A DNA stretch of 64,000 bases from assembly GCA_918026815.1 (NCBI GenBank), contig CAKJVC010000089.1, positions 1 through 64,000 of the forward strand, in the 5' to 3' direction. Below, in pieces: positions 24,801 to 37,917 of this stretch (its first letter is position 1; each line of letters begins with the position of its first letter). A model generated the notes under the pieces. It was not told the DNA's origin. It saw nothing but the letters and a program-made list of their open reading frames with translations, and ran no database searches. The position numbers were made by a program, and so were the translations under genes. The DNA is from Chalara sp. BL73. Lineage: Eukaryota > Ascomycota > Leotiomycetes > Helotiales.

Positions 24801-27800
24801 TCATAACTACTGTACAGTATCAGATTCGGGAGGGCGGACAGTCCTACGCCCTGTACCAAAAGGGGCCTCTGTATCCATTTTGTAGAAACGTGCCAGCCTT
24901 GCGAGAGAGAGCAAAACTGCGCGTTTTGCGATGGGTTATTCGTTCGGCACATGTTTTGCATAACCAAGTTTAGTTCCTACAGCAAAGCTGGTAGGCTGGG
25001 GTGGATGGCTGATGGTAACACGCCTCCCCCTCGGGTCGCTTAGCTTCGCTACACAAAATAGAGAAGCTAACTACAGTAAGTCAGGTATTAAATCAGCCTA
25101 CTTTATGTTGTTCCACTAATCCTACTACTACTGCTTTACAGTTACTGTAATAATGTCTTTACAGCATTCTTTCTCACACTCTTTTCATGTCCTTCTCCTG
25201 TTTCAAGTCCCAATGCCGGGTGATTGTGATCTTCTGCTCGCGGAAGTTCGTCCTCTTTTCCTGACCGCTATTGATAATCACCCTGCATACAGGAGTCACA
25301 GTAGTCACCACGGTCGTACACAAATCCAATAAAAGAACAAATGTTGCACGGGACGGGAATGGTCTAGTCGGTACACCCTTCGCGCTCAATATTTTTTATT
25401 TTTTTTGCTGGGTATTCTCCGTCAACAGGCAAAATGATGGCAAGCTGTGTGTTGTGTACTACATTGGTGGCATGGAATGAGAGGATTTTACCATTTCTTG
25501 AATCGCTCAAACCTCAGCTCCGTCAAGTCGCATCATCCTCATATTGTCAGACGGGACGGCCAGATATAACCCCCTCGGATTATGTATATTTCGGGAGCAG
25601 GATCAGATCAGCAGGACTGCACTAGAGTGTCGGTACGTCCCATTCCTTGCCATTCCATATGCAGCCTGCACAATCCCCGAACTTTCATCACCCCATGCTG
25701 CCTCGCTCAATTTATCTCTTCAGCTGGATAACCATTTTTATTTTCGGAAACCGGCTGGTCTTGGCACCACGCATGCCACCATCCCTTTGCAGCCTTTGCT
25801 TTTCCTCGCTTGAGCCTAAAGCCTAAGCCCATCCCAGCGCTTCGGGTGTGGCATTCTCTCTCGTGGTTTCTGGACGTGGGTAGGTGCTTTGCTGTTGTGC
25901 TCTCGGGATGTCGTACAACCGCAGCATAATTCCCGGGCCTGGGATTTCTCGACGACGACTTGGTCGTACCATGACAATATATAATGTCTTCCGTCGCTAT
26001 ACAACATACTCGTACATGAGCATGGAGTCTTGCCAGTCAATCATATGAGCAAGATTCAATATTGACTTGGCTACGGGTTCTGGCAAAACGCAGTCTTGGC
26101 AATATATCCACCACCCAATACCCGATGGCGGGATGCGCCCAAAAGAAACCCCGGATAAATGAGCAAGAAAACTCGAAAAGTTGAGCAGAGCCTCAAAGGA
26201 ATGGGAGCATGTCACAGCGAACCAATAGATCTGCGTAGACGGCTCGATATGCATACCACCAGACCACATATCAGGGGCCTAAATGTGAAATGCCACAGCC
26301 TAGTCAGAGGCGTACCACACCATGTGCTCCATGCCAGCCCTGAAAACTTTGATTGAGATAAGATTTCAGCCATCAGCATCTTCGGATCTAACTGCTCTAA
26401 GGTTCTGGCTGTTGCCCGCAGCCAGAGCTGTCCAGACAGGAACATTGGTAACATGTAACCCCAACGGTTACTAAGTACGTCAGCCCTAATTTTATTGATG
26501 GCTCCCCAAGTTCAGAATACTGGCTCTCAAAACATTTCTCCAAGGCCGCAAAATCGAGTAATTCATGTATGGTAACACAGCATAGCCGACATGTCTCAAG
26601 GGCTCGCTTCCGGGTTCAAGAGAAAGGAGACGGCACGCTGCAGGATGGAATGTTCGATCTAGAGCCATAATTGCTTTTGTGTACCTCTCCCGGGTGGTCT
26701 ACTATGTACTTACACAAAGGTTCCCGTGAATTTAATTGACGGCAGGGCCGAAAGACGTGTCAATCTCATTTACCTCAGTTTTTCCCTAGAACGGACGTCC
26801 CCGTATGCACTTGATTCTAGAGCCGAGCTTTTGGTTACGAAATTACCCGAATCAAGAAAGCAAGTGTTGAAAGGAGGCTCCAGATCACAGCTTCCAAAAC
26901 CGTTTGTGGAGTCCTATCAAGGTTATTTTGATTTTGGCCATCTCATCTGATTAGGTGGCGTCGAGATATTGAGCTATAATTTTCCTACCATTAACCTTCA
27001 ATTCAATGCATGTCCGATCCAAAATGGCTACGGAGGCATGTCAACATGAACCAGGTAACCTCTAAGTCAATCAGTCAGGCAGTAAGCGGATAATCCCGTG
27101 TATACCTTAGGTCTATGTTTTTTATCTACGTTCCAGCACGCGAAGATTAGACCTCCCATGTCGTCTTTGATGCGCCTCTATCACCTGTATTGTAACCCTC
27201 TTTGTCTTCTACCCACTCAGCAGTTTATCGATTTGCGAAGCATGTCGTAATTAAGCTAGACTTACCAGATGGGATAGCCGATGGTCCTAGATCTGGACCT
27301 AAACTGAATAGCAATGCCTTGGCGCATTCTCCCCATTCACAAACCATTATCTCTACTCCAAGTTTGGGACGCTAGATTCCTTTCCACAGCCCTGGGCGTC
27401 AGAAAGACCACACTGGCAACCAGCCAGTAGCCACGTCGCCTGAACCTGCTCAATCCTACGTGAATCCCTATGCAAGCCCTCGGGCTAGTTTCCCAGCCGT
27501 TCGCCCTAGCCCTAAAGCTCTTGGAGCCATCTCCGCAATATTGGGATGACTGGGAAGGAGCTGGAAAATGAGACAAAGAAGCTTGTGTTGTACTTAGGAC
27601 AGCTGTTTCATGCTAGAGCCTGGGATATTAAGTTCTTTTTTCTTAACAATAATTCTTTCTAAAACTTTAACACCCAAATGCTTCTGAGACATTCAAATCA
27701 GCGTCGGCTGGTGGGTTGAATAGACAATTATACCAGTTTAGACAAACACCTTTTCAAGAAAATACAAAGGCACAACTTTCGTAACTGGCCGGTCAAGTTT

Positions 27801-29378
27801 CAATATAGTTTATCTATTTGATAGAGGAGTCTTATCAATATCCATTGTCAGTCCCGGTCAAGCGATTCATGATACCATAGATCGATGAACATTCAACTCC
27901 TGGTTCCCGCAATCATTCAACTTACACTGTATCACAATCCCGCCCAAGTACTCTACATTCAACAATGTGGGGGAAAAGAGCTGCTAAAACTCTCGACATT
28001 GTCATCGCCTTCCCTCTTCTTCTCAAGCTGATCAACAAGCACTTTAGTGTTCGCTGAATTAGCGCTGTAGTTGCTTTTGCAGCTCTATCACAAAATCTGC
28101 TCATCAACCTACAATCTCAGCTCCTCCCCATTCCATTACACAGCCACAATATAGCAAACCATGAGATGACTGATTATCAACAGACCCTTTCTCGACAGCA
28201 ACACCAACGACAGCAGTTCAACAACTAATCGCCATTGCTATTGCCGAATAGCCTCATACGAGTTCCATCACTAAACCTAATCGGTCAACTTTCCGGACAC
28301 TTCATAGCTGAACTCAAAATGCGATTCCGAAACGATGCTCCTGGGGACAGAAACTATACAAAAAGTTCAAATTAAAAACAATGCTCTTGCGCGAAAATGC
28401 TAGGAAACCACCAACACTACCATTCAACCCCGCAAAACGTCTCACTCTCCACTCCCCATCCGCCAAGCCATCCAGGTCTCAACTTCTTCCCTCTCCTACC
28501 CACAAACAAGAAAAAGCTTATAGGCGGGAAGATGCGTAAGGGACATCACGGTACTCTCCAATTAGTACTCTTAGAACTCAGAGGTCCTGGGGTGGAAGTC
28601 CAGAGCTGGCCCGAATAATTGATTAAGGTATTGGCGAAAAGGCACGACTCGCGCTGGCAGGATATCCAAGCTCGAGCTAAACCTGCACAAGCTACCTTTC
28701 CCGTGCTCACATACTCCTTGTATTGCGCTAGCCTGTTCGCACACCACTCCCAAGAACGATAGCTTCCTCCGTGTGGTCCAGACTGGTTCCCGTAGAATTA
28801 AGGTTTTCAGACCAAACAAGCGCTTTCGCACGGGACGGACGAGCTACTGTAAGTACTGCACAAAAGGGATCGGTGGTGCCGTAGTCACAAGGGATGCGTG
28901 GAATGGCCCGGTATCCTGGGGTGGGAATTCAAACCATATGGCTCCTCAGCCCCCGGATGGTGCCGTGTTCATTGAAGTCTGTTTGATTGTATGGTAGTTC
29001 GTTGGTGAAAGTCTAATGCCCATGTCCTGCTTGAGGCGAAAGATGTGTTTGAGTTCGGTGGTCGCCGGTGAACACCCCTTCTTCCACGCGTCCCTTGATA
29101 TTGGGAGCAGACGTCGATGTCGGAAATATCTGATACTTAGTGTGAGTAACTAAGTAAAAGAAAACTCTATAAGCGAGGATGCAGCAACCAGGTTGAAATA
29201 ACACAAGCCTGATTCTTGCTAAAACCTTGTTCAGAAGATACGTAAAGATGAGCTGTTAATGGTTGTGAACCGTAAATAAATGTTATACTCATATATTTCT
29301 AGTTTGTAATTTTACCATAAACTTTAATAAAGAATATTTGCCATAAGTACAATCCGTTAGCATGTCCAATTTCACATT
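21087..29378. other. Large gene-poor region (about 8.3 kb)
   Basis: Between the zinc-finger gene and fumarase I find no protein longer than about 135 residues and none with a recognisable domain. The part next to 21.1-21.5 kb is probably the 5' leader and promoter of the zinc-finger gene. The region holds a TAA microsatellite (21766-21800), a small inverted repeat (CAGTACT/AGTACTG near 23306), repeated GTACTG-type words and CATCGATC-type repeats near 24570-24595. The base composition resembles ordinary intergenic DNA, and no transposase or reverse transcriptase fragments are visible. A long non-coding transcript or distal regulatory DNA is possible but not shown. Confidence 0.45.
21766..21800. 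repeat. TAA trinucleotide microsatellite
   Basis: Nearly twelve uninterrupted TAA units, followed by A-rich imperfect AAC/AAT units to about 21820. Confidence 0.9.
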
Positions 29379-31127
29379 TTACGATTTTCCTTTATATTCC
29401 TCTGGACCGATCATAAGCTCTGGTCTGACCAGCTTGTCAAAGTCCTCTTCACTCAAAGCCTTCAGTTCCATAGCTGATGCCTTCAAGGTTAGGCCCTTCT
29501 TATGGGCATTCTTTGCGACTTTGCTTGCCATGTCGTACCCGATCTTGGGGTTGAGACATGTCACCAACATCAATCTTTTTCCCCAGTTAGCCTGTTTCTA
29601 GACCTCACCTGTGGAGCTTGACTTACGATTCATTCACAATAGAAGATATCTTCTCTTCGTTAGCTTGTAGTCCTGCTACCAGGTTCTTTTCGAAACTTCT
29701 CGCCCCGTCGCTCAAAATTCTAACACTATGTAATAAGTTTCTGATCATTAAAGGTTTGAAAACATTCAATTGGAAGTGTCCGTTCATTCCTCCGATCGTT
29801 GTAGCGGCATCATTGCCAATAACCTGTGCACAAACCATTGTCAGAGCTTCGGCTTGTGTTGGGTTGACCTTTCCTGGCATGATAGAGCTTCCTGGCTCAT
29901 TTTCTGGGAGGGCGAGTTCGCCCAAGCCACAGCGCGGACCGGAACCTTCCAAGCGGATATTATGGGCAATTTGAAACAGAGACGAGGCGAGTGTTTTGAG
30001 TGAGCCCGACGCTTGGACAATTGCATCGTGGGCAGAAAGGGCCTCAAACTTGTTTGGTGCAGTCCTAAATTCAGTGCCGGTTATTTTGCTGACCTCCTCT
30101 GCGATGGCTTCTGCAAACCCCACGTAGGTGTTGATTCCTGTTCCCACAGCAGTTCCGCCTTGAGCCAAAAGCCGAAGATCTGGGAGGGAGGATTGAACGC
30201 GTTGAATGCCAAAGTCGAGCTGAGCAACGTAACCAGAAAACTCTTGCGCCAATGTCAATGGTGTAGCATCTTGCAAATGTGTACGTCCAATCTTAATAAT
30301 CTTTTTCGCTTCGAAGTCGTCCACCTTGGCTTGCAAAGCATCTCGGAGTGATTTGATTGATGGCAGAAGCTCGTTCTCGATTTCAAGGACTGCGGCAATG
30401 TGCATGACGGTGGGGAATGTGTCATTTGAGGATGCACTCATATTAACGTGATCGTTTGGGTGAACTGGTTTCTTGGAGCCCATCTTACCACCTATAATTT
30501 CAATTGCTCGGTTGGAGATGACCTCATTGGCATTCATGTTCGACTGTGTTCCTGAGCCGGTCTGCCAAACAACGAGAGGGAAGTGGTCGATAAGCTTGCC
30601 ATCCGCCACTTCTTTGGCTGCTTGCTGAATTGCTTCACCGATCTTAGGATCAAGTCCAAATCTCATGTTCACAGAAGCTGCAGCCCCCTTGAGAATACCG
30701 AACGCCTTGATAATGGGTGGAGGCATGCGATCCTGGGGCTGATTGATTCTGAAGTTCTCCAGCGACCGTTCCTAAAGTCCATCAGCACCTCCTTGCCCCA
30801 TTTTTTGACTCTGTATACCGTTTGCGCCCCCCAATATTTATCTGCCGGCACCTGAACCTCGCCAAAGGCGTCTGATTCTGTTCTTGTCTCCGCGATAGCC
30901 ATTGTGTGTGTCGATGCGTGAAACGACTTGTAGGATGGTAACGAGCTCTGTGGCAGGGGTTTCGATAATGTTTTCGAGCTTCGAATGAGCTGGCGTGCAG
31001 TAGGGGCCCAGTTGCTCGTGGTAGGAGGAGTTGTAAGAAAAGTACGACTTGTGGTAGAGGCCCTCGGTCTGGCTTTGACAGCTGATCGCGGGCCTGCCAG
31101 CAAGCTCGACCGGCAAGAGCGCAACAT
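29379..31127 (-). CDS. FUM1: Fumarate hydratase (fumarase, class II)
   Basis: Exons 31127-30819, 30771-29627 and 29574-29379 join in frame to give 549 residues. The family signature [11 protein letters not shown] is present, together with the substrate-site segments [18 protein letters not shown] and [10 protein letters not shown]; this is the homotetrameric class II enzyme that interconverts fumarate and malate in the TCA cycle. The first ~75 residues are Arg/Ser/Thr-rich with few acids, as expected of a mitochondrial presequence. An internal Met at residue 76 ([13 protein letters not shown] at 30902) precedes the conserved [19 protein letters not shown] and could start a cytosolic form. The first intron (30772-30818, 47 bp) splits [12 protein letters not shown]; the second (29575-29626) has a purine-rich acceptor (GGGGAAAAAG). 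Confidence 0.96.
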
Positions 31128-31984
31128 AATAACGGCGATTTAACCTTCCACTTATGTACAACTAGCAACGCCAAATGCAGAGCAAATGCAAGCTCGATGC
31201 TGGGAATGTTTTAATGTATGTCAATTGATTCTTTTCGATGCACCAGATTGGATCCAAGCTCTTTCATCGCAATGACTGGGACGACTACCAAAAATTTTAG
31301 ATTCCGAGCTTTCCCGGCTCGCCAAAACCCGGTATTAAGATCGGATCCCTTGGACTGTCGCTTAATAAAAGGGGCAAATAGGGGTCAAGTTTATTTTCAA
31401 ACTTGCAAGTCTAAGCCTGCTTACTCCATGTGTGCTTGTCTCCTCAATCATAGTACAGTCTTAATTTGTTTCTCGATTTTCACTCACGGCACCCTCTTAT
31501 CTCTTCCCATCAAATATCAAGGTACTCGTCCCAATGCTTGCTCCACAATATCCTAGCCAAAATTGTTCTGGCTTCGCTCGTTTCCCTGGTTCTCAATCAC
31601 ACAAGAAATCTTTAAGCTTGTCTATAAACCGGCTCTGTACCTTCTTGTCGACAGCGGGAATAGCTCCCATCATCAACAACTAAAACAGCTTTACCTCTCC
31701 ATCTACTGCCCTATGAACATCGCCCATTACGCTGTCTCGAGCACTCTCTAGCCAGCCCTGGAATCTGCCTATCATAAATTGCGATACCTTCGAAAGGAAG
31801 CCGAAGCCCCTCAGATAAATATAAGCGAAAATACTGGCCGCCATACAACAAGCAATATCTAGCTTGCTATGCTCCGCCGCTAGATCTAGCGAGAAGCACG
31901 CTAGATGTTTCTCTAAACAAGATACATCTTATCACCATACCACATATGACCAGCTTCAATGTCCCTGGACTTCTTTGAATCTAT
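31128..31984. other. Fumarase upstream region
   Basis: About 850 bp with only short unrecognised open frames. It contains the presumed promoter of the fumarase gene on the minus strand and grades into an AT-rich, gene-poor block. Confidence 0.45.
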
Positions 31985-33260
31985 GATCATAGACGGGTAA
32001 TGCAGGTCATTGAAAATTATGGAGAGGTCTGAAGTCATTGACGAGAAATCGACGGTGTAGTCTGGAAGGCGGGGGTATCGTAGCCAAGATGGAGCCTCGA
32101 GGACATGTGGTCATCTTGCATTTGGGGATATCTAAGCCTGACAAGGCAAGCGGGAGTACATTGGTTGGTACTGAAAGCATGTTAGAAGTGTTGAGTTCTG
32201 CCCTGAATTTTTTATTATAAGCATAAGCATGAATTTGGAAAGCACAAAGCATACCAGGCAATTTAGCGTTGTAATGTGGGTGGAAAGCCCATATTCCTGA
32301 AGCCGCCTCTCAAGTTTACCATATGATTTAAACATTTTAGATGCGTTTTCATGGCTTCTTCGTCACCGTTATTTACCTATAGTATGACATCAATCTTCCA
32401 AACATAGAATGAGTAAACTGCATACCTTATACATGAGTATGGTGGCAACTGCACCCGCTATGCCATCGCTGACCGAATTAATACCAGATTTTAGTCGTTC
32501 GTTGGCTTCTCGAATTGCTTCCATTCTTAGCACCAACGACTCAGCTGAATCACCAAGAGGTGTTTTAATTGTTATGCAAGCGGGGTAATGAGCTACAACG
32601 AGGTTCTTGGAATAATCATACAAAGCTCAGTAAGGATATATGTCAAAGGAATGCCCATAGCTTTAGGGTATACTCAAAGGCGTTGCATGCCTTTTCTATG
32701 TGTCTAACCAACTGAGTTTTAAGGAGCCCTGAAGTTACAATATTTACGAAAGCCCAAGAACTAGAGAGTCCCCTTTCACGAAGCCCAGGGCTTACCTATA
32801 GCTACATTATAATACGCTGGATCCTGAAGACCCGCTTGAAACCATGACATTCTCACGGCCGTCAAAAGCATTGACGATTCAGCTTGGGTTTTGACTTAAA
32901 TCCTCAGTATAGTTGCTATCGACAGGCGTAGATCCTACTCATCGAAATTATGGACATAAAACTGTATTTGCGGTACGGAGGTTTTGGGATAGCCAGGGAG
33001 CGGACTAAGCACCGTTGTTTCCAGGATAAAGCTCTCGAAGGGGTCCTGTCCTTGGAATATCTTTTCAACGAATTCCCTTTGGTAATTAGTTGTGCTTGTG
33101 AACTGACGTGTCTTATATTATGACACTAGTCTCGCTATGGCGTGGATTCCGTCTAGCATCGAGCTTTCCTCCAGCCCTGAGGCTGATGCGGGGACTCAAA
33201 GAGGACATTATCATTCCATCTTGCCTTTTTATTTTTGCCGTCTACACCGCTGGTACTCAT
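31985..33260 (-). pseudogene. Remnant of a fungal-specific transcription factor gene
   Basis: Minus-strand pieces read like the fungal transcription factor domain that follows Zn2Cys6 motifs. One piece has LTAVRMSWFQAGLQDPAYYN (about 32.86 kb). Another runs ESLVLRMEAIREANERL to SDGIAGAVATILMYK (32.6-32.43 kb). After an intron comes EEAMKTHLKCLNHMVNLRGG and, past a stop, IAW. A further intron would join AELNTSNMLSV. An in-frame TAA at 32263-32265 sits inside the conserved R-x-IAW segment, where a C-to-T change of a CAA codon would explain it. Further stops separate the upstream pieces, and no zinc cluster is found. The gene appears dead. Edges are approximate. Confidence 0.55.
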
Positions 33261-34139
33261 AGACTCATCCGGTAAATTTAGGTTTTGGCGCGGGTACACA
33301 CTGACTTGCTTTTCAATAGAAATATTGTAAGTTGCGTTCGACTTCCGCGCTGACGAAAACTGTTGACTGTTATCAATTGGTAATTCTTCTTGGAATATTA
33401 TGAGAGTCTCAATGCAAATCTTGGCTCTCCGGAATCACAAAAGACTAGGAGATATCAACCTCGTGCTCACTACCTCTCGAATGATAGACCGATCATCTTC
33501 ATTAAGTTTAAGCACATCAGTATTCAAGTTAACGAAGTGAAAAGTTTGCGACTCGAATACTTTGCTGGAAGCCTTTTCCTTTTCTTCTCGCACGAGGAGT
33601 AGACATTTCTGCTGGTCGAATAGTTAATATGCATGATTGCAATATAACAGTATGTCCCATAATAACGCGATTTTGTATAGATCTGGAGAAGCTAATTGAT
33701 GCGCGTAAAGTGGCGAACACAGCCAATCTGAAGAAGCATTCCCATGCAGGGTTGGTAAGCAACCATGCATATGATGAATGGGGGCAGAAAATATTCCATC
33801 AAACTAGCAATTAGGTAAAGCATCAAGTCGCACACCCGATTGCCATTCTGGGCTGGTATTAATCTTTAATTTGTCTTCCCTAAGGCACTGTTGATCGGGT
33901 GGACTTCCGCGCAAATCTGTTCAAACCTAATCGTCTCGCGCAATACTAGTCAGTACTTTGCCATACAGGTCTGCAAGATGTCACCTAATTAGGTTTACCC
34001 TTCGTCACATTCTGATTGCTGAAGGGCCAGCACTCGCTGCACACAGGCCTCCTTTATGAAGTTGAGCCTTTGGCCCACTGAAGTAGGAATTTCTCATGGG
34101 AAGGAACTGCTTTCGACCAGCAAAAACGTTGATTTTGGC
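33261..34139. other. AT-rich gene-poor stretch
   Basis: No recognisable coding sequence; only short overlapping frames without motifs. It separates two wrecked genes. Confidence 0.4.
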
Positions 34140-35174
34140 AGTATCCTCTGAGTGCTGCAAATTCCCATCGAGTTAAATAATCTCGCTGGGCGTTTTCTTG
34201 GGAGCCTCTTACATAGCTTCTGTGTGCGTTAACAATACCGCAGGCAATGGGCCATTCCGAATGAAGGCCGCGGTCACCTCCAGCTGACCTACCTTACACC
34301 AAGAATAGTACTATTGTTGCCTCCCAGCGCTCAGTGATGAACGATCCATCAGATTGTAACCTCCACGGGCGTCAAACCTTGTGCCTTGACATCGGTATCG
34401 AAATTCTTCATAGTACCACGAAGATCGCTGGCGCCGAAGAGACGCTGCACAGCCTTACCAAGCAGGTTATTGTTACAAAACCAAGTGCCATCGTGCTCGT
34501 AGTTGGTCAGTTTACTAGTCAAGAATTCTTCAGCGAGAGTTTTGAGTTCACCCTTCATACCATTCCGCTCGCATAGCTCCAAGACTTTCTCCAAGACTTC
34601 TGGTGGGATTTTATAAACGCCCCATTGTAGTGAACCTATCGCCAGACGCGATATAAAAGTCACACGCCAGCACGCTTTGTTGATAACCCACGGCAAGGCA
34701 ATAGCGTCGCTCTATCTGCTCGCTGAGGGAGTGAACTTGCTCCTCCAATGGTGTGGGTGGTTCTGCTCTATGCGCATATAGAATATTTCCCTATTTTCAG
34801 TCCTAAAACATATATAGATATATATAGAGAATATCCTTGCCAAAGCTGCCTACTCTCTTGGGCTGTCGAAGATACTGTAAGCTTGAGCTGACTGATCCCT
34901 GCATGGCTCAATTGCTTATATCTCCGCTGTGGTCAGTCTGCATGTTCGTATACACCTTAGCATCGATGTCGAAGTTGTTGATGAGCGCTTTTGCTTTGCC
35001 TAGCAACTACCCTGAACGTCCTGGATTCAGCAGTAGATATCTGGCAGCATTGTTCAAGCGGTTGGTGCTGAGCTCCATGAGCTTAGTGGGTAGGTTCTTC
35101 ACAGATTCAACATCCTCAAATCCCGTCAGGCTCATCCCCAAAGAAGGTGTTCCAAATGTAAGCTGACGAGCCAT
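34140..35174 (-). pseudogene. Aldo/keto reductase (AKR7/aflatoxin-aldehyde-reductase-like) pseudogene
   Basis: From the ATG at 35174 the minus strand reads QLTFGTPSLGMSLTGFEDV, then RLNNAARYL, NPGRS, a TAG (35007-35009), LLGKAKAL and a segment similar to the DTKVYT strand of AKR7-type reductases, then a TGA at 34908-34910. Farther on come IPPEVLEKVLELCERNG, LLGKAVQRLFGASDLR and VKAQGLTPVEVTI followed by TGA (34349-34351) and TGA (34331-34333) where the family has (R)W..HHSAL. The last conserved piece (QLEVTAAF, NGPLP) is in another frame. The central part, including the barrel segments between NG and GELK, is shortened. Premature stops replace Gln and Arg codons, as C-to-T changes would produce. 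A reading through to a working enzyme is not possible. Confidence 0.75.
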
Positions 35175-37917
35175 TGTTGTAAAATGTATTATTTACTTGT
35201 GTTTCGGTAGGTGAAAAGAAGTTGATAGAAGTTAAAACTGGTGCTAACAAAGTGTAATATTACTATCGCGAGGGTGGGGGATTACCGCCATTCAGGATTA
35301 GCGTGCATTAGTATTGATAGCTTTTGTATCCTTGCAATCAACAACTTGGCCCAGATTATTCCTTTGGTCAGGTTCAGCCTAGGAAATAGTCTCTTCCATT
35401 GCTTCCATTGCTTCCACGGCTTCATCTGGCAATATTTCTGTTTCCTTCTCCTGTCAGCAGACATTCTGGCTAGCTACGACAACATAATAAACGGACGTCG
35501 TTTCCAATGCATATTCTCTTCGCTGATTGCTTGAGCTGCAAATTGTGGCTGCATTCTACTGGCGCAGTTTGTAAGTGATGAGAACGGAATTTCTACCGAA
35601 TTGTCACCAAAGAAACATTTATTGAACAGAGGCTTTGCTGTATTCGCGATCCTGAACATTTTGTAAGTAGTACTGCATTCGCTTCAGCTAGTGTCATGTG
35701 TAACGCATGTAATTGTAGTGCAATGAATGATCGTAGTTTAACGTTCATTCTGCCCCAGAGACAACAATGCCGAGATGCCATACCTTGGGTGAATAATCTG
35801 TGATACTCGGTCTCTGAAGTAACGTTACTATTGAAGCTCAGTACCTTTAAAAGTATGTTACTTACTAAAACCGTCGTCAACGTTGCCTCTCTTGTCTCAA
35901 AGTTATCTGATGCTCCGCCGGCTCAACCAAAATTAGATTCTAGGTCAACTCAGGTTTCCTTTGTTATCTTGGATCAGTCTCCACTGAGGGTGAGAGCAAA
36001 TCTGCAAGGCAAGATTTCGTAAATTACCTTAGATCGTAAGGTAGGGATTCGGGAAGAAAAAAGGCTCTTGTCTTGTTTTGTTTTTGATAGCGTTGTAATT
36101 CCCATTATGAGCAGGCTAGAATTGTACATCCGTTCACTGGAACCTTTCCCGATATCTCACAATAGTGCCACGTCGAGGAATGAATGTCCGTATGCAAAAT
36201 AAGTGAAATTGAAAAATATTAGACTCTAGACTTTTTGTAAAAAATAGACAAGGTAAAGTTTCTTATGTAGCTTAACCCTACCACCTTGTTATCAAAATTT
36301 GTGTCACCAGATATACTTCCATTACCGAGGTCTGCAACTCTCGAATTTGGCACATCTTTCTGGCTTAGACAAGTTTTAGTCTTTACGGACAAGAAAAAAT
36401 TTACCAGCGAGAGGTTTAATAACCTGTCAGCATGACTCCAGTTACGGATATGGATATCTTCTACTCCAGTAGAGCAGCCGGCTATGTGTGGTGCTTATAC
36501 TAAACACTCGCCTCTAACCAGGTAGAGCGTGCTTTCCGAAGAAGAGACATCGAGATAGGGAACCGAATTTGCCAAAAGATATATCGGAATAGACCACCGC
36601 TCTGTTACCAGGATGGAGATTTTCAAATCTGATGGTCAAAAGGCATCTATGATTGTATATATTATGCACAAGAGGGACCAAGTGCCTTTAAGGAGGTGAT
36701 AGACCCGGTGCCACACAACCACGAATCTACACAGAGCATGCTTTAGAATGCATGGCAGTGGGCAATGCGTAAGATATAATGCCCAGGCAGAAGAGACCGA
36801 AACGCCGAGCAGCAACGATTTCCCAACCAAAAAGAAGGACTATAGCTAGAGGCAGCATGCAGCCGACTCTTCTGCAGAAGATGACTCATTTGGGGAGTCT
36901 GGCTAACATATTTGGCATCTACAACACTCCTAATAACTCAGATTCTCTGCCAGTAGAATCTACACCATCATGTAAGTTTTCTCATGGAAATTCAAGACCT
37001 TGCTGGTGAAGCGAGATACTGTTGACTCCCCAAAGAACGATGTTATTCCTTTTAAGTATCCTCACTTTGACCCTATCGAATACTTACCACGATCCACAAA
37101 GACATTTTTCTGTACTTCGTCTTGTTATGCTTTGCTGGTATGGCATGCTTAATTCGGATCTTATACATCCCACTGCCCCTGGCCAGTATCAACTATTTTA
37201 CTGATAAAAAGAGAGATATATATAGGTATAGGTATTACCAGGACTGCACTCCGCACAAAGACTCCAGCTGCAACTGTTCAAGTAAGTGTGCCGTATAAAA
37301 CCTTATACAAGACCAAAGAGTTGATTGAAGCATATCTTGAGGTTCATAAGTGTGGGAAGAGGCGCGATTCTTAATCTGGATCAAGTCGCTGACGGATGAC
37401 AGCGATAGCAAAGGTTTCTCAAAAGGGGAAACTTTGAAAGAGAAGTTGTTTTCATACAATCACGGACTGATTTTTTATAAAAATTTATCGAGATCGAGGA
37501 ATGCCCACGTCAGAACTGTTGTGTTTACACCTGACGCAACGCATGTGCCTATCCTGGGAATTTCAAACCTTCAACCCGCCGGCCACTAAATATGCATGCC
37601 TGTGTATCGGCGGGCCCTAGTATGATCTCGCAGAAGTAGGGAAGGGTTAGACAAGAAACCAAGCAGAAAAGAAGTCTTAGGGAGAGCAAAACGACATTCG
37701 GGTGGTTGCCGAGGCTAGAATTGATAAGGAATCAGATTGCCACTATTAACTCATATCTATTAAGTTTAGATCCGCATTCAGAGCACATTAGTGGGATATT
37801 ATTTTGCCAGATTGGAAGAGCTGACTCTTGAGTACGCAGAAATCTGAACGTCTAGGAGAGTGGATTTTGGACTGTATTAATATGCTTAGCGAACCTCATG
37901 AACAAATCAGTCAGATT
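35175..37917. other. AT-rich gene-poor region
   Basis: About 2.7 kb without supportable genes. Minus-strand frames at 35593-35880 and 35474-35659 and a plus-strand frame at 36779-37009 are short and unrecognised. Composition is AT-rich compared with the flanking gene-dense DNA. No transposon protein motif seen. Confidence 0.4.

Noticed and set aside
35474..35880. Minus-strand frames near the dead aldo/keto reductase
   Set aside because: Considered as part of a flavin monooxygenase, but no GxGxxG or GD motif could be placed.
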